Shown here in pieces: positions 29,504 to 41,059 of a stretch of 64,000 nt of DNA. A program made the translations under genes and the position numbers. Source of the DNA: Trichostrongylus colubriformis (taxonomy: Eukaryota; Nematoda; Chromadorea; Rhabditida; Trichostrongylidae); NCBI GenBank assembly GCA_963978905.1, contig OZ022256.1:46610001-46674000 (forward strand). The letters run 5' to 3'. Under the pieces are notes generated by a model. The model searched no databases, was not told where the DNA came from, and was given only the letters and a program-made list of their open reading frames with translations. Every line of letters begins with the position of its first letter. The first letter of the stretch is position 1.

Positions 29504-32500
29504 TCAACTTGATGCGTGCCCTGCCAAGACAGCTCTCTTCAGTTCAGCGATTTCGATTTGCATTCGTTCCACTGTTTGGCGAAGATTTTCATTTCGGCGC
29601 AGAAGTTGCTCCAACTCTCCTTCGGCTAGATTTCTCGCCTCTCGTTGGCGTTTACGGTAGCGAGCTGCTGCCTCATTGTTCTGAAAGGCCGGATAGGATC
29701 AAAGCTGTTTTCTAACCATTCCAGAACCTTCAATTACCTGCTGCCTTTTCCTTCGCAGGATCTCTTCCGGATTCTCCTTCTCGGCTTCAGCTAAGCCGGA
29801 GTTTTTCATTGCGAACACAACCAACTTCACAATTTCTTCTATGGGAATGCCGGCCTAAATCCGTGTTTCCAATAATTCATTTGCCAATTTATTGTCTTTT
29901 AGGACTAGATTCTTTTGAAATGAAATAGAGGTAATGATGAATTTCGAATCTTTTGCTTTGTTTCAAATTTACATAGCTTGAAATTGTAAAAGCGATGGCT
30001 CCGCTTCCTGAAATGGTTTGCGGATCAATCCAGGTCATCCTCATCCCATGTCAACCAACCCAAAAAAGGGTACTTAAAAACCACCCGAGAACTGGAGCCC
30101 TCCCTCTATCACTGAAACGTATTACCTTACTTTACTGGAAGCGCTTCTGCATCACTGAAAGGGTCTTGAACAAACCGGCAATTAATTGAAACACTAGCTT
30201 TCACTTCGGAAAAATTGATCAATCATGTGTCTCGTACTTAGCCCCGACCTCTTCTATGAGTTCCATCAGTTGGTTGCTTGAGAAGTCGCCTCGCTTCTTT
30301 CCCACCTTTGATTTTTCCGCCACAAATCGGTGATTTTTGACAACTTCTCCAAATCAAGGCAAGAAAATTTTCTCAACCAATCAGCTGAAAGAGTGGTGAA
30401 CTGTCAAGGAGAGGTAATGAGTAGGGACGAGGAAACATTATTGACCGGATTCCTTGAATATCTGTGAAAAAATAAATTGTGAAATAATGTCTTTTGGGCC
30501 CCTATGACATGGTTTTGAAATTCAAATTGGATCGCAGCCAGAATAAATCGAAACATCCCTTCGATAGAGCAGAAAAAATCCTTTTGAATGGTCCATAAAG
30601 CAATGCTGAACAATGAATTTGAAAGAAGAAATTCCTTCCTGAATAGAGGTGAATGCTTTCGAAAAAAGGACTCTAGAAAAAGAACGACGTGCGTACTTGA
30701 TCAACCAATTATCGTAATTTGTAGAAGAGGTCGAGGCTAAGTACGGGACACATGATTGGTTGATTTTCTTAAAGTGAAATATAGTGTTTTAATTGATTGC
30801 CGGTTTGGTCAATTTCTTTCAATTAGACCCACCACTACACCGGCCTGAAAATCAGTCATGTGCTAAATTATCCAGAAACTAAGTGAACCGTTTTATAGAA
30901 CAGAAAATCGCTTCCGAATGATGTTTGAGATGCAAATTCTTGCAACTTTATAGAAAAAATTTTCGTTTGAAAAAAAACGACACTACTTATGGAATGAGCC
31001 GAAACAAGTAAGTGCTTCTATCCTTCCAAACGAGTCTGGCACCAATTTGCCGATCCCGGAGGGATGGAAGGTTTGGTTGGCCTGAGCGGGCGTTAGTGTG
31101 CGATTTGATCCCCTCACTATGAGAGTGGGGTATACCACCTGTCACTACACCACCTTCACTCCTAGTACACGATAAGTGCAATGATTTCGGATACACGGCT
31201 TCCATATGACTTGGTTCTGCTAGCAGATATTCAGCTATCCAGCGGATCCTGAGGCCGCGGTCATACTTTGCGGCATCGGCGCCGGCACCAGCGAAGTATG
31301 AAGAACGCGGCCTAACTGTATGGTATTCAATGGAAGTGGAATGCGTGGAAGCGATCGATACTTCATTTGTGGTCCCATGCCTACTAATTGTAACGAATTA
31401 TTGGCAATCTTGATAGCAATGACAGTTATTCCTTCCCATATGTAGATAAGCGGAGACAGAGAGAAGCTATCCCGCCCTTGTATCGGTGTCATGCTCTTGC
31501 CACACAACAAAAACACTATCAAACTGTTTCCATCCTCGAGATGAGAGGAATCGGTGTTGGAAGGGACAGTGAAAGCATGGAAAAGTCTCACCATACTGTC
31601 TTCTCGCTTTATTTGAGGTATCAATAATGATTGGTTCGCAAATGGCTCCAACATTGCTTCTGGAAAGGTTCCTGGCGCATCTTGAAGAGGTGTTGGGGGT
31701 ACCAAAGAGTATGGTGGTGGTGCGCTCATGCATCCGCCTGCAATTTAAGCTATTCAATAATCAGAATATCTTGTAAGTAATCCAGTAGTTGAAATTATTC
31801 GTAAGATGTTTTTAGGGCATTCTTTGCGAGTATTGCTACGGTTGATGTTCGACTGTAACTGGTAGTGACCCCCATTAGGGGATAGAGGTTATCCCTTCTG
31901 ACATATTCTAATTAAATATTCTAGTAAACAGAAAGGTACGACGATGACGGTGTTCAGAAAGGGGAAATGAACTGAATTTCAGTAGCTGTCGAATTCTTTA
32001 CGGTTCCCGGTAATCATATTCAGACCCCGATCAAATGCGCTGAAAAACTTTCAGGCTAATACCATGAGAGTTCAACTATCAAAATTTGGACGTATTTTTC
32101 CAACAAGGATTTCATCTTTCAGAAGCATTGCTAAAAGCCATGATGGGGTGTGTACCCTTAAGCTAGGATTTGGAACGCCGCGCGACGCAATGTATGCGAG
32201 CAGAGGGGGAGACGGGCCTTTGGCTCGCCCGGGCTGACACGCGACACTTTGCGCGGCAAACTACGCGACGCCTGGTACGGCCTCACCGTCTTTGACTGGA
32301 GCGCGAATCGCAATCGTGCTGATTTCGATCAAGATAGTCAGGGGTTTTGTTAAGAAAAGGGCTTACTCGTCCTCCCACCTGTGTTTATCATTTGAACTTT
32401 CCCGTTGCTAAAGTGATAAACAGATTTTATGTACTTAAGTGTACTTGTATGTAATGACATAAAACAATTAGGGATGTGCCGATTTTATCACATTGTTGTC

Positions 32501-33525
32501 AAACTTTTCACATCGATGCTCCCAAAAAGAATAGTAAGTGGTTTGGGTAGTAATATGAGGGTATTAAGTAAATAAAAGTATTGCACAAGAGAAGCTCATA
32601 ACCACTACTGAAAGGATGCAGAAGCCTGTGCCCAATCAAATTCCTAACCACCTCAGCCTTTATCCGATCCATTACGTGTTCTTACGTGTTCGCACTCCCA
32701 TCAACGACGCCGCGCACTTCGCCGCACAATTTGCCGCGTGCCAGCCCGGACGAGCCAAAGGCCACACACCCGAGCAGAGGCGCCCTATCCATATGGGGTG
32801 TATATCGCTAGGACAGAAACGTCGCGTGGCCGTGTTTGGCGCGCGACGAGAAGGTGCGAGCTATGCACGCCGTTTCGGATGGGTCTTGAAGCGATGACGG
32901 TGCTCTACGCCTCATTCTAGGCGTAATCGCTTCAGGACTCAACTAATACGACGCGCATAGCTCGCACCATCCCGTCGCGTGCTGAACACGGCCACGCGAC
33001 GTTTCTGTCCTAACGATATACACCCTATCCATATGTGACTCAAGGTAATTACTCCGTTTCAGGCGTAAGACATGGTGGTCATTTTGGGTTTCAACTTGAT
33101 ACGGCACCCCCAGCTCCCACCGTGGTGCGAATCCCCACGTAAGAGTACACACCCGGCATGGTGCAATGCTTCAGTCCCATCATATTTTTCAGGTTTTCTT
33201 AGATTTTCAAATCGTGTAAGTGGTACACGTATTTATTTTGAGATATAATGACAAGAATAGCAAAGAGTTTAAGAAAAGGAAGGATGAAGTGGGTCAAACC
33301 AAACAGCAGCAGCCAGTTTTGAATTAAAGACAGTCTGTAGTTCAACTATAACTTGCCTAGATAACCGTCTTCAGGTAGCATTACTGCATAAGACTGAGCA
33401 TGTGGATCTGCTACAAACGTATCCAAAGGGGGTGGATACGGTGAAGCGGTAAGTGGCGAAGGTGATGGGAGAGGAAGATTGGTCGGCGTCGTGGGCGACG
33501 AATCGAAGTCAGACAGTGGGCTCGA
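29504..33525 (-). CDS. bZIP transcription factor (5' end not found)
   Basis: Four minus-strand exons join in frame: 33357-33525, 31592-31737, 29738-29854 and 29504-29680 (stop TGA at 29504-29506). The last two encode the bZIP domain: RRKRQQ ends exon 3, and exon 4 starts [15 protein letters not shown], with the invariant Asn and Arg of the bZIP signature. A zipper follows with L, L, M, L at heptad spacing (exon residues 26, 33, 40, 47). The first two exons encode a Ser/Pro-rich region ([16 protein letters not shown]) and an IKRE motif that fits a sumoylation site, as in transcription activation domains. Intron 1 uses a GC donor (GCAAGT). Intron 2 (1.74 kb) carries foldbacks and a SINE-like repeat. 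The start exon lies upstream of 33525 and was not found. ATF4-like or another nematode ZIP family member; DNA-binding activity in the nucleus is expected from the domain. Confidence 0.8.
30150..30830. repeat. Inverted repeat inside the bZIP gene intron
   Basis: The left arm (about 30163-30258, AACCGGCAATTAATTGAAAC ... CGTACTTAGCCCCGACCTC) is the diverged complement of the right arm (about 30721-30815). The loop holds a CTTCGATAGAGCAG word like the hairpin motif of the mariner-type palindromes. Likely a degraded foldback transposon. Confidence 0.6.
31048..31160 (-). repeat. tRNA-derived SINE-like repeat, copy 2
   Basis: Inverted relative of the element at 3851-3967, sharing CCGGAGGGAT, GAGCGGGCGTT and the box GATTTGATCCCC. 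It lies within the 1.74 kb intron of the bZIP gene. Confidence 0.4.
31253..31312. repeat. Mini foldback of the GGCCGC family (60 bp)
   Basis: Ends GGCCGCGGTCATACTT and AAGTATGAAGAACGCGGCC are inverted; the flanks read TGA and TAA, probably a mutated 3-bp duplication. Its ends match the larger elements at 57990 and 58225. Confidence 0.55.
32170..32790. repeat. GC-rich foldback, arms about 80 bp
   Basis: GCCTTTGGCTCGCCCGGGCT with GCGACACTTTGCGCGGC (32215-32260) recurs inverted at about 32705-32765. The arms are far more GC-rich than the AT-rich middle. It abuts the Mutator-like MITE at 32796. Confidence 0.55.
32796..33025. mobile_element. Mutator-like MITE, copy 1, with 10-bp target duplication
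   Basis: A 230-bp palindrome with ends GGGTGTATATCGCTAGGACA and complement. The flanking 10-mers TATCCATATG (32786-32795 and 33026-33035) are identical. A 9-10 bp duplication is typical of Mutator-like transposons. Copy 2 at 41895-42124 has exactly the same length, and diverged relatives lie at about 38420-38571 and 57550-57717. Confidence 0.85.
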
Positions 33526-33717
33526 CTGAAAACAAGTATAAATCAGATTGTTAGATAGTGACCGTGATTGTCGGTCACCCTTGATACTTTCTCAAAGCAT
33601 TTATGTCGCTCATTTATAGTTACTCATTTATTCTGCTTATCAGATGCTACACTTAAATATGACCATTTTGCTGAGAGAGTGCGTCTATACTGAAGAGCTG
33701 GATAGAAGCTACTTGGT

Positions 33718-33846
33718 TCACATCATTTTTCCTAATTTCCTACGTCCTTTTCCTCTCTCTGGCAGCCTGTTAGTGCCGTCGCGATAAAAAAGCGCCAGAA
33801 TCGCAGCCATAAATTGCGCAGCCCATTTTCGCACCTCTTCAACTTC
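33718..33846 (-). CDS. Possible terminal exon of an unknown minus-strand gene
   Basis: After a good acceptor (CGATTTCAG) the frame runs 42 codons to TGA, starting E-V-E-E-V-R-K-W and ending in a basic tail GKGRRKLGKMM. It is not joined to the bZIP gene in any phase I tried, so it may end another gene upstream. No family recognised. Confidence 0.3.
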   Translation of the reverse strand, partial: EVEEVRKWAAQFMAAILALFYRDGTNRLPERGKGRRKLGKMM

Positions 33847-33999
33847 CTGAAATCGTGTAGCAACTGGACTGTACTGCACTGGTCTGCGCATGTGGTCATG
33901 CAACTACAAGAATGCTTTCTCTACAGACAGGCAACAAGGCATGTCGTTTTGCAGTTCATCAGCCGAAGAGTTGCTGGTGAAGGCGGAACAACGTTCGCG

Positions 34000-35700
34000 A
34001 CAGACTGTTTTAGTCTCTCCGCCCGTTTGCAGCCTACCCCAGCTAGTGACATAGAGGGGGCGAGAGCGAAGGTGGGTTTTTGGGTTCCCACTTCTCGGTT
34101 TTTCCGCCGTTTTATTTGTTCTTTCTCTATTGTTACACTGCTGAGCACTCCTACTTTCACAGTCCGCGTTCTGTTAAATTTACCCTTCCAGTGTCTTTAA
34201 CCTCGAGCTATTGTTCAACCCGTCAGCAGCTTAAAATTCAGTCTAACATCAGAAGAACTGATGGTCTGGAATGCAATTTTGAGTGTCTCATGGCCATGGA
34301 CAACGTAATATAACAAATAAAGAAATCATTATCATATAGTGAAAGTGGGAAATGTTGTTGGATTAGCCAGAAGCGTAAATTTCCAGCAGTGCTTATATTA
34401 ATGGCACATGGCTCAAATGAATAAGTATCAGCGATCCAAACTGAATGTGTCACCTGATAGATCATCAATGACAAATAATTACAAACCGTGCCACTTCGTT
34501 CGATTTGCTCGCATTCCACCACAATCTCTCTGTAAATATCGTGCGGTGTTCTTTCGATCTCTGGCTGATGAACAGAACGAGTATGGGAAGACGAAGAGCA
34601 TGCTGCTCCTGAATAGGTTTATAGCACTCAATGATAAGCATTAAAAAGTGTAGGGCATATAAGCGAAACTTCCAAATCCCTCCTAGTCATAATCAAACAA
34701 TTACACGGTGAAGTATTTCTTGCAAGCAAATTTGTACAAGGTATGCGACGCGTCAGACGTTCCTTCAAAATTGACAGCGCACTCTAGAGGGCTGCTTTGC
34801 AATTTGGTGGGAAAAACGATTTCGTTGTCACACATACGCGTCTGGTACCAACTGACCGGGTGTGTAGCCTTATGTTGAAGTTTCGCTTTGCGGCATCGCA
34901 CTCGCGGCGTCATAAGCACGACTTGCCGCGGTCGGTTGGAATCCCTGCTCAGGACACAAGAAACTAGTATCATGGAGATCCTTCGAAAAAAAATAGCTGT
35001 TTATCTCATCATTATCCGAAAACGATAACTTTGTTACTTTAAAAAGACAAAATAGTAACAAAAAAAGTAAGAGAAACAATTCCATCACATGATAGGAATC
35101 CTAATGGAGAAATAATTAATTCGAGCGAAAGGAAACGTACGCAATGTACGCAATCACACGTGAAGAGATCAGCCGATCGCGCGAAAATTCGACGTAAATC
35201 TACACAGCCCAATCGGCCGACCCAACAGAAAAGTAGAAAAATAGCTGATCCGCGCTGTAGCTCATCTGAATAACTGCAGGTGCCATTCTGTCAGAAGCAA
35301 CGCGTCTACGAGTTTGGCACGTCAGTATGATGCTCCTTTTGTTGATGGGAGTGGACCCTTTTAGGCGAACCAGTATGCGACCTCAACTTCGCATTGTTCT
35401 CCCCTCTTACGGAAGCATTGTCGAAGAAGGCTGTCGAGGGGAGGGCTGTGCGCTAATTCCGACAAATTGCAAATCTTCGAAAACTTCTTGTTGATTATCT
35501 CAACACACTTTTTCCTCTATTGCGTCCCTAACCCCAGCCTCAACCGCTCAGCTTAGCACTTCCTTCGAATGACCGACCATGCCTTCTTCACGAAGATTTC
35601 TCGAGTAACTGCTGATCCTGCTATGATTTTTCCCTTGCTTGCCTTTTATGAAGCTTCAAACAGGAGCGTGGACGGAAAACACATCTCTTCAGTCTTCCCT
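34000..35700. other. Intergenic, one repeat shared with 43 kb
   Basis: No gene supported. The block at about 34874-34950 (GTTTCGCTTTGCGGCATCGCA ... CGACTTGCCGCGGTCGGTTG) matches 42996-43080 and is a dispersed repeat. Confidence 0.4.
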
Positions 35701-35714
35701 TTCACATGAATCTA

Positions 35715-37186
35715 TTGGGTTGAGGAATAAGTTCCCGCGGTTTTTTTAAACCCCGTTTTTCACATTGTTTCCTTTATCTTTCCACGAAGCTTATATATGT
35801 TTTCGATAGGGCTTTTTTTGCTCTACAAAATGATACTATCTGTTTTTCGATTCCTTCGACTACATTTATGAGGTTTGGAAATGAAGTATGCTAAAGGCGA
35901 AAATTGGCACTCTCGACACCTCGTCTTCCTAGTCTACCATCGCGATCAAAAAATGCATGTAAATATGATTTCGATAGAGCTTTTCCAGCTCTACAGAATG
36001 GTACTACTTTTTGTTCAAATCCTGTTTTTAGGACTCAGAAATGCAGTACTCGCAAAAGTGTGCACTTTGGTTATCTTCTCTTCCTCGCCTACCACCACGA
36101 TCGAAGAGAATGTTTAGGTATGCATTCGATAGAGCTTTCCTTGCTCTACAAGATGGTACCATATTCTTTTGTATCCTCTCATATTTTAGCATGTAGGGAT
36201 AAGTCTCCGCCTGTTTTTCAGTTTAAAATTGCATAATGAATATGAATTATTTGGCAGAGTGTTCTATACCATTCGATAGAGCTCTTTCCGCTCTACAAGA
36301 TAGTGTTTACAGATTTTGTTCTAATCGATTTTCGCCATTTTTTGGACCATTTAAAAGTCGACGAAATCGAGCATTTTTGACACCATGTGGCGAAAATGCT
36401 CGATTTCGTCGACTTTTAAATGGTCCAAAAAATGGCGAAAATCGATTAGAACAAAATCTGTAAACACTATCTTGTAGAGCGGAAAGAGCTCTATCGAATG
36501 GTATAGAACACTCTGCCAAAAAATTCATATTCATTATGCAATTTTAAACTGAAAAACAGGCGGAGACTTATCCCTACATGCTAAAATATGAGAGGATACA
36601 AAAGAATATGGTACCATCTTGTAGAGCAAGGAAAGCTCTATCGAATGCATACCTAAACATTCTCTTCGATCGTGGTGGTAGGCGAGGAAGAGAAGATAAC
36701 CAAAGTGCACACTTTTGCGAGTACTGCATTTCTGAGTCCTAAAAACAGGATTTGAACAAAAAGTAGTACCATTCTGTAGAGCTGGAAAAGCTCTATCGAA
36801 ATCATACAGTCCATTTCAATTACGGCTGGCAGGGCGAGGCCTACGGACTTGTATCGATCTCTCTCACCCCGCCACACACTCTCACCCAACTCTGTGGGCC
36901 ACGCCCCGTCAGCCTACGGGAACTGGACTGTATTTAAATGCATTTTTTGATCGCGATGGTAGACTAGGAAGACGAGGTGTCGACAGTGCCAATTTTCGCC
37001 TTTAGCATATTTCATTTCCAAACCTCATAAATATTGGGTAGTCGAAGGAATCGAAAAACAGATAGTATCATTTTGCAGAGCAAAAAAAGCCCTATCGAAA
37101 ACATATATAAGCTTTATGGAAAGATAAAGGAAACAATGTGACAAACGGGGTTTAAAAAAACCGCGGGAACTTATTCCTCAACCCAA
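35715..37186. mobile_element. Palindromic (foldback) element 2 with mariner-like ends
   Basis: Second copy of the element at 22627-24004. Ends TTGGGTTGAGGAATAAGT and complement are flanked by TA (35713-35714, 37187-37188), and the centre is near 36385. Without the nested MITE it is about 1346 bp. The two copies differ from each other at many sites, yet within each copy the two arms are almost identical. No transposase. Confidence 0.85.
36807..36930. mobile_element. Tc1-like MITE nested in palindrome 2, copy 2
   Basis: CAGTCCATTTCAATTACGG at the left and CTACGGGAACTGGACTG at the right, flanked by TA (36805-36806, 36931-36932). The opposite arm of the host palindrome holds the uninterrupted site (AAATATGATTTCG on the plus strand near 35962), which confirms insertion at a TA. 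Confidence 0.85.
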
Positions 37187-37188
37187 TA

Positions 37189-37379
37189 CTTTCTCCAAAA
37201 GACCACTTCCTTCTGTTTCCACTTCCAACACTTTTTAGAAGGTTAACGATCAATTCTTGTGGCTGACCTGGTGTTATTCGTTCTACTGGAACATTAGGCC
37301 GTGGTTTCCGTTTAAGACCCATAATTGAGGATAGGAATGACCGCTGCATAAGATCATATGCATCAAAAGATGACGTCAT
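37189..37379 (-). CDS. Possible first exon of an unknown gene, adjoining palindrome 2
   Basis: A frame starting ATG at 37377-37379 gives MTSSFDAYDLMQRSFLSSIM and a basic, proline-containing continuation (KRKPRPNVPVERITPGQPQ). A possible donor (CAGGTCAGC) lies after ERITP. The frame runs straight into the end of the palindromic element, which may have interrupted it. No family recognised. Confidence 0.3.
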
Positions 37380-37399
37380 TTTGGACCAAAGGTTTTGCC

Positions 37400-39860
37400 G
37401 ACAACTCCAGTATCACTGAAACAGAACTTGTGTTAATATCAAAAGCAGCGTCAAATGTGCAAACAAGTTCAGTATTCAAAAATATCGAGTCTCGTATGGG
37501 CGCCACGCCTCAAGATTGTAACTGGTGGATTTTTGGAACTGAGTAATTTCAGCAATCATTAGGAATGCTAAGCCACATCATTTATAAGGTTGTATTGAGA
37601 AAATGAAGCAGGAATTGTGGTCACGGTGAGTGACACTGACCCAAGTGAATGGGGAATGAGGAAATTTATTTTTGCACTTGAAACCGATATTTCCTTATTT
37701 TGTTTCTGAATATGGCACTGCCCTTGGGGACATCAGAGATGCATTCTTAATTTAGAGTTGAATTTTTCTTCGTGCTCCTTCTATTCTATCACTTGATAAT
37801 TTGAGATGATCATGGAAAAAATCGTCTCTCAGAATTTCCGCCAAGAGAATATTGTTCATCAGTTTTCTCCCCGGGTATAAAACAAATGAATTCGATTGGT
37901 AAAGCTATGGATTCTTGCTTATAAATGAGACGGCTGAAATGAACGCAGGAAACGATTTCTCCAGCTCAGATATACTTCACCAAGTTTGTTGTGAGGGACG
38001 CTGTTCAGAAGGCCGAATAGTATTTTCAAACATTTTGATTTCTGCTAACATTTTTCTGTATGGCTGTCTATGTCTTACAAGTGAACAATAAACAATACAA
38101 TACCTTTCCATTTGGTTGTTTAATTATTTCGATGTCTCATTGGATCTATACAGAAATAAAACTCTAGCTCAGGAAAAGCGAGGCTACTCCACGAGTTCCA
38201 TAGAGTTCCATAGCTTCAAAAATTGAAGAAACGTGGATATGAGATATACCCGAGCGTTAGGTCTCCGAAGTGCTGCACGACGCTTCTCAAACTACTCAGT
38301 AGCTTCATAGCATAGAAGAGACAAGGTGGCGTCCTTTTTTTTTGAAAAAACATTTCTCATTTTTCTCGAAAGCTGCACTTTCAAGAGCTTGGGACTAGTA
38401 CAAGACACATGGAGATGAACGCGTCATGTAGCTGAGTGCTGAAGCGATTACCTTCTCCTGCGCCGTGGGACACAGTAATCGTTTTGGGACCCAACCACAT
38501 ACGGCACCACTATTTTGTACGCATCGCGTCCACACGCCGCATTGTGAGATCATATTCTAACGATATACACTGAAGTTTCGGTGGTGGCATAAATGGATTT
38601 ATACCAGGGTGCTGAAAGTGCTGATGCTGCTCAAACAAACACAAGACTTGGCTTAAATTTTTGGACACCGTCAAGAAGCTTTGCGATAAATCATTTTATA
38701 AAAAAATGGAAGTGAATTAAGGAATCAATCTTTTTTTGTGCTGACTATTCGCGGAACATGTTCCCGAAAGAAGATTTATTCGATTAACCTGCGAAGTCTG
38801 TAGATGTATGCAGGGAAAAATGACTTCGAATCAAACAAGGTGTATTCCGGGTTGAGGTTAAATGATGGTGTGCACCCATCACACGTCGCCCGCACATGCA
38901 CTACACATCATCGGTGATAAGTGGTATTGATTGAGACCTCTTATTTCGAAAGACCTAATTTTCAGATATGGAACAGAATTTTGGACGTGAAGAGGGAACA
39001 AAGTGGAGAAGTGACCATATGCCAGAAGAAAACCACAAATCACTGATGCTTCGGTTATGTATGTACGTGAGAACAACACCTTTCAGATGAGTTTTATGAC
39101 ATGTGAACACTGATAAGGCTAGAACGAACCATAGCAGAGGAAGATCTGGTTGTAAAAAAATATTCTGTCGGAATTCTTCCTGGGAACCCCCAAAGAATGA
39201 ACATATAGCCATCAGAAAACGATTGTCAAAGTCAAAAAAAGTGTGAAGGTTCGAGAAAGGGAGAAGAGTGGTCTTTTTTCCCCAGGAAAGAGAGATTCCC
39301 ATGTTTGGCGCAAGCTCTCAACAACGTTCAGTGCCTATAACTATTTTAATAGCGATTCAGTCGTAAGGGATGATTTATTGTCCGATCCGCAGTGATCACT
39401 TACGAGCAAAAAATATAGCCACAAAATTGACGTAGGGGGTGACTGCTATCAAGGTGGCTCTCCGCACTGATAACTCCAGCGTCAGGCGAATTGTCCGGTA
39501 GCATTTCTTTGAAAAAAAAAATTACAGCATTCAGCACAGGGAACTTCGATCTGTGGAACCATTAATGAGAGGTAAGAAATTGAAGTGATTATCACATGTA
39601 AGGTGTCAGAAGTGACAGCTTGACAAAAAACGTCGTGCCATCGTGAATCCTGTTCCAGACGCTTGCAGGCGTCGTTGCAGGATACAAAGGCTAGTGCGCT
39701 TACCTCAATGTTTGACGACAAAAAATTACAGCTGCAGGACTTACAGATGTTGAACTCAATCCTTTCGTGTTCGAGTGCTATTCAGTAAACCATAAGGTTG
39801 TTTTAGAGCATAAAGCGGAGGTGGAAGTCAAGGTAAGGGTCAAGGTGTTTAGAGTCAAAT
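37400..39860. other. Intergenic with a decayed Mutator-like MITE
   Basis: About 38420-38571 contains GCTGAAGCGATTACC ... AACGATATACACTG, a degraded copy of the MITE at 32796. Otherwise no gene supported; open frames near 38.9-39.7 kb lack motifs. Confidence 0.4.
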
Positions 39861-39989
39861 ATGGTTAAATGATTTGGGAGTATCGAAAATGCTTGTTGGG
39901 TCGACTTCCGCTAAATGCCAAATTTTCCAAATTTCCAGTTTTCGTCATTTTGTGTTCGTGTATGACCGCATATGCAAACTATGTGCAAA

Positions 39990-40330
39990 ATTCATTTTCA
40001 TCCTGCCTGTCATGAATTCCGTGTTCATGATGCCATCAGTGTCTCCGCCTACCGTTCCGCAGAGATTTAAGCAGCGACAAGCAGGAGAAGGGGGCACCCC
40101 ACTGGTCGTCGAACTTATCGTGAGCAGACGAGCATCAGCCGATGGCTTCGGACCTTACGATCTTCGGCCACAGACCGTGGCGGACTCGTCGCCCAAGCTG
40201 TCATCAAGGAGAAAGGTACAACCCCAAGTCAAGGCCGAAGATCAAGGAGTCAACAATAATTCGCGTTAGAAACTAAGGCATGGCAAGTGTTGAAACGGTT
40301 GTGAAGAGACTATAAAATATATATGGTCTG
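39990..40330 (+). repeat. Coding-like segment, copy 1 of a duplicated unit
   Basis: The frame ending at 40269 reads VMNSVFMMPSVSPPTVPQRF and continues to KLSSRRKVQPQVKAEDQG. The DNA aligns, with gaps, to 56370-56700 (shared GAATTCC/GAACTCC, TTAAGCAGC, AAGCTGTCATCAAGGA, ATAAAATATATA). The shared 3' end looks like a gene or transposon 3' terminus with a polyadenylation-like ATAAAAT. I do not recognise the product. Confidence 0.4.
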
Positions 40331-40439
40331 AAATATAAAAAATAATAGAAAAAATATATATGGTCTGTATTGTAGTCAGGATAATGAATCACCAAACAAC
40401 CTTCATCTGACGAGTAATGCCCTCATAACACTGCCAGGG

Positions 40440-40720
40440 TACTCCTTTTTTCGGCTTTTTGTTTGTATGACGACGGTCTGTTTGTACCTGCAACCGCTCA
40501 TAACACGGGAACCAAGCATTTTTCTGCAAAATGCATGTGATATTCATGCTCAAGGAGTCGAACTGCTTTAGGGAACAAGTTTCCAGCCTAATCGTGATTT
40601 CGACCCAGTTCGAAAAATTGGGCGATTACTACCATAGTCCAGAGTACGCAATCAAAAGAGGTCGCTGTCCGATGCCAGGAAATAACTGCTATATTTTTCA
40701 TTGCATGTTGCTGTCACTAT
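40440..40720. repeat. Dispersed repeat, relative at 55.3-55.5 kb
   Basis: GGAACAAGTTTCCAGCC...CGAAAAATTGGGCGATTA aligns to GGGACAAGTTTTCAGCC...GGAAAAATTTATGGGCTATT at about 55400-55470. Both copies sit next to the duplicated coding-like segment, so they may belong to one transposon. Confidence 0.45.
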
Positions 40721-40806
40721 AGGTGCAGTTTACGTGAAAAGGGTGTATCCTCACATGTTCGATTGAAACTGGTTATCTAACTGTTAGCTGATGGTTTGTG
40801 CAAGTA

Positions 40807-41000
40807 TTAGGTTGTAAGGAAAGTTCTGGCCGGTTTTCACAGTTTCAACTTCGGGAAATCATAACTCCGCTCAGACTGCATATTTTCTCACAGAATAAGC
40901 ACCGTTTGATTTGCAACTTTTTTGGCAATATCACGGATATTTGCATATCTCATTTTGATGAAGGATATTTGCATATTTCACTTTTGATTTATATAGCGCG
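40807..41000 (+). mobile_element. Mariner-like fragment, copy 1
   Basis: TA followed by TTAGGTTGTAAGGAAAGTTC, similar in plan to mariner inverted repeats. The next 160 bp (GGGAAATCATAACTCCGCTC, TTTTGGCAATATCACGG, TTGATGAAGG) match the piece at 62327-62490. The right end was not identified. Confidence 0.5.
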
Positions 41001-41059
41001 AAAAAAATAGTTCAGCGCATGACAGTGAAAATCCAGAAAGTGCAAAATCCCGGTGCTCA

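Noticed and set aside
31235..31729. 164-codon minus-strand frame as one exon
   Set aside because: Only 31592-31737 is well supported; after it a good donor (GTGAGA) follows and the rest runs into a GGCCGC foldback.
36236..36534. Matching frames on both strands (MNMN(Y/F)LAECSIPFDRALS)
   Set aside because: The two frames are mirror images caused by the palindrome, with no start, splice or domain evidence.
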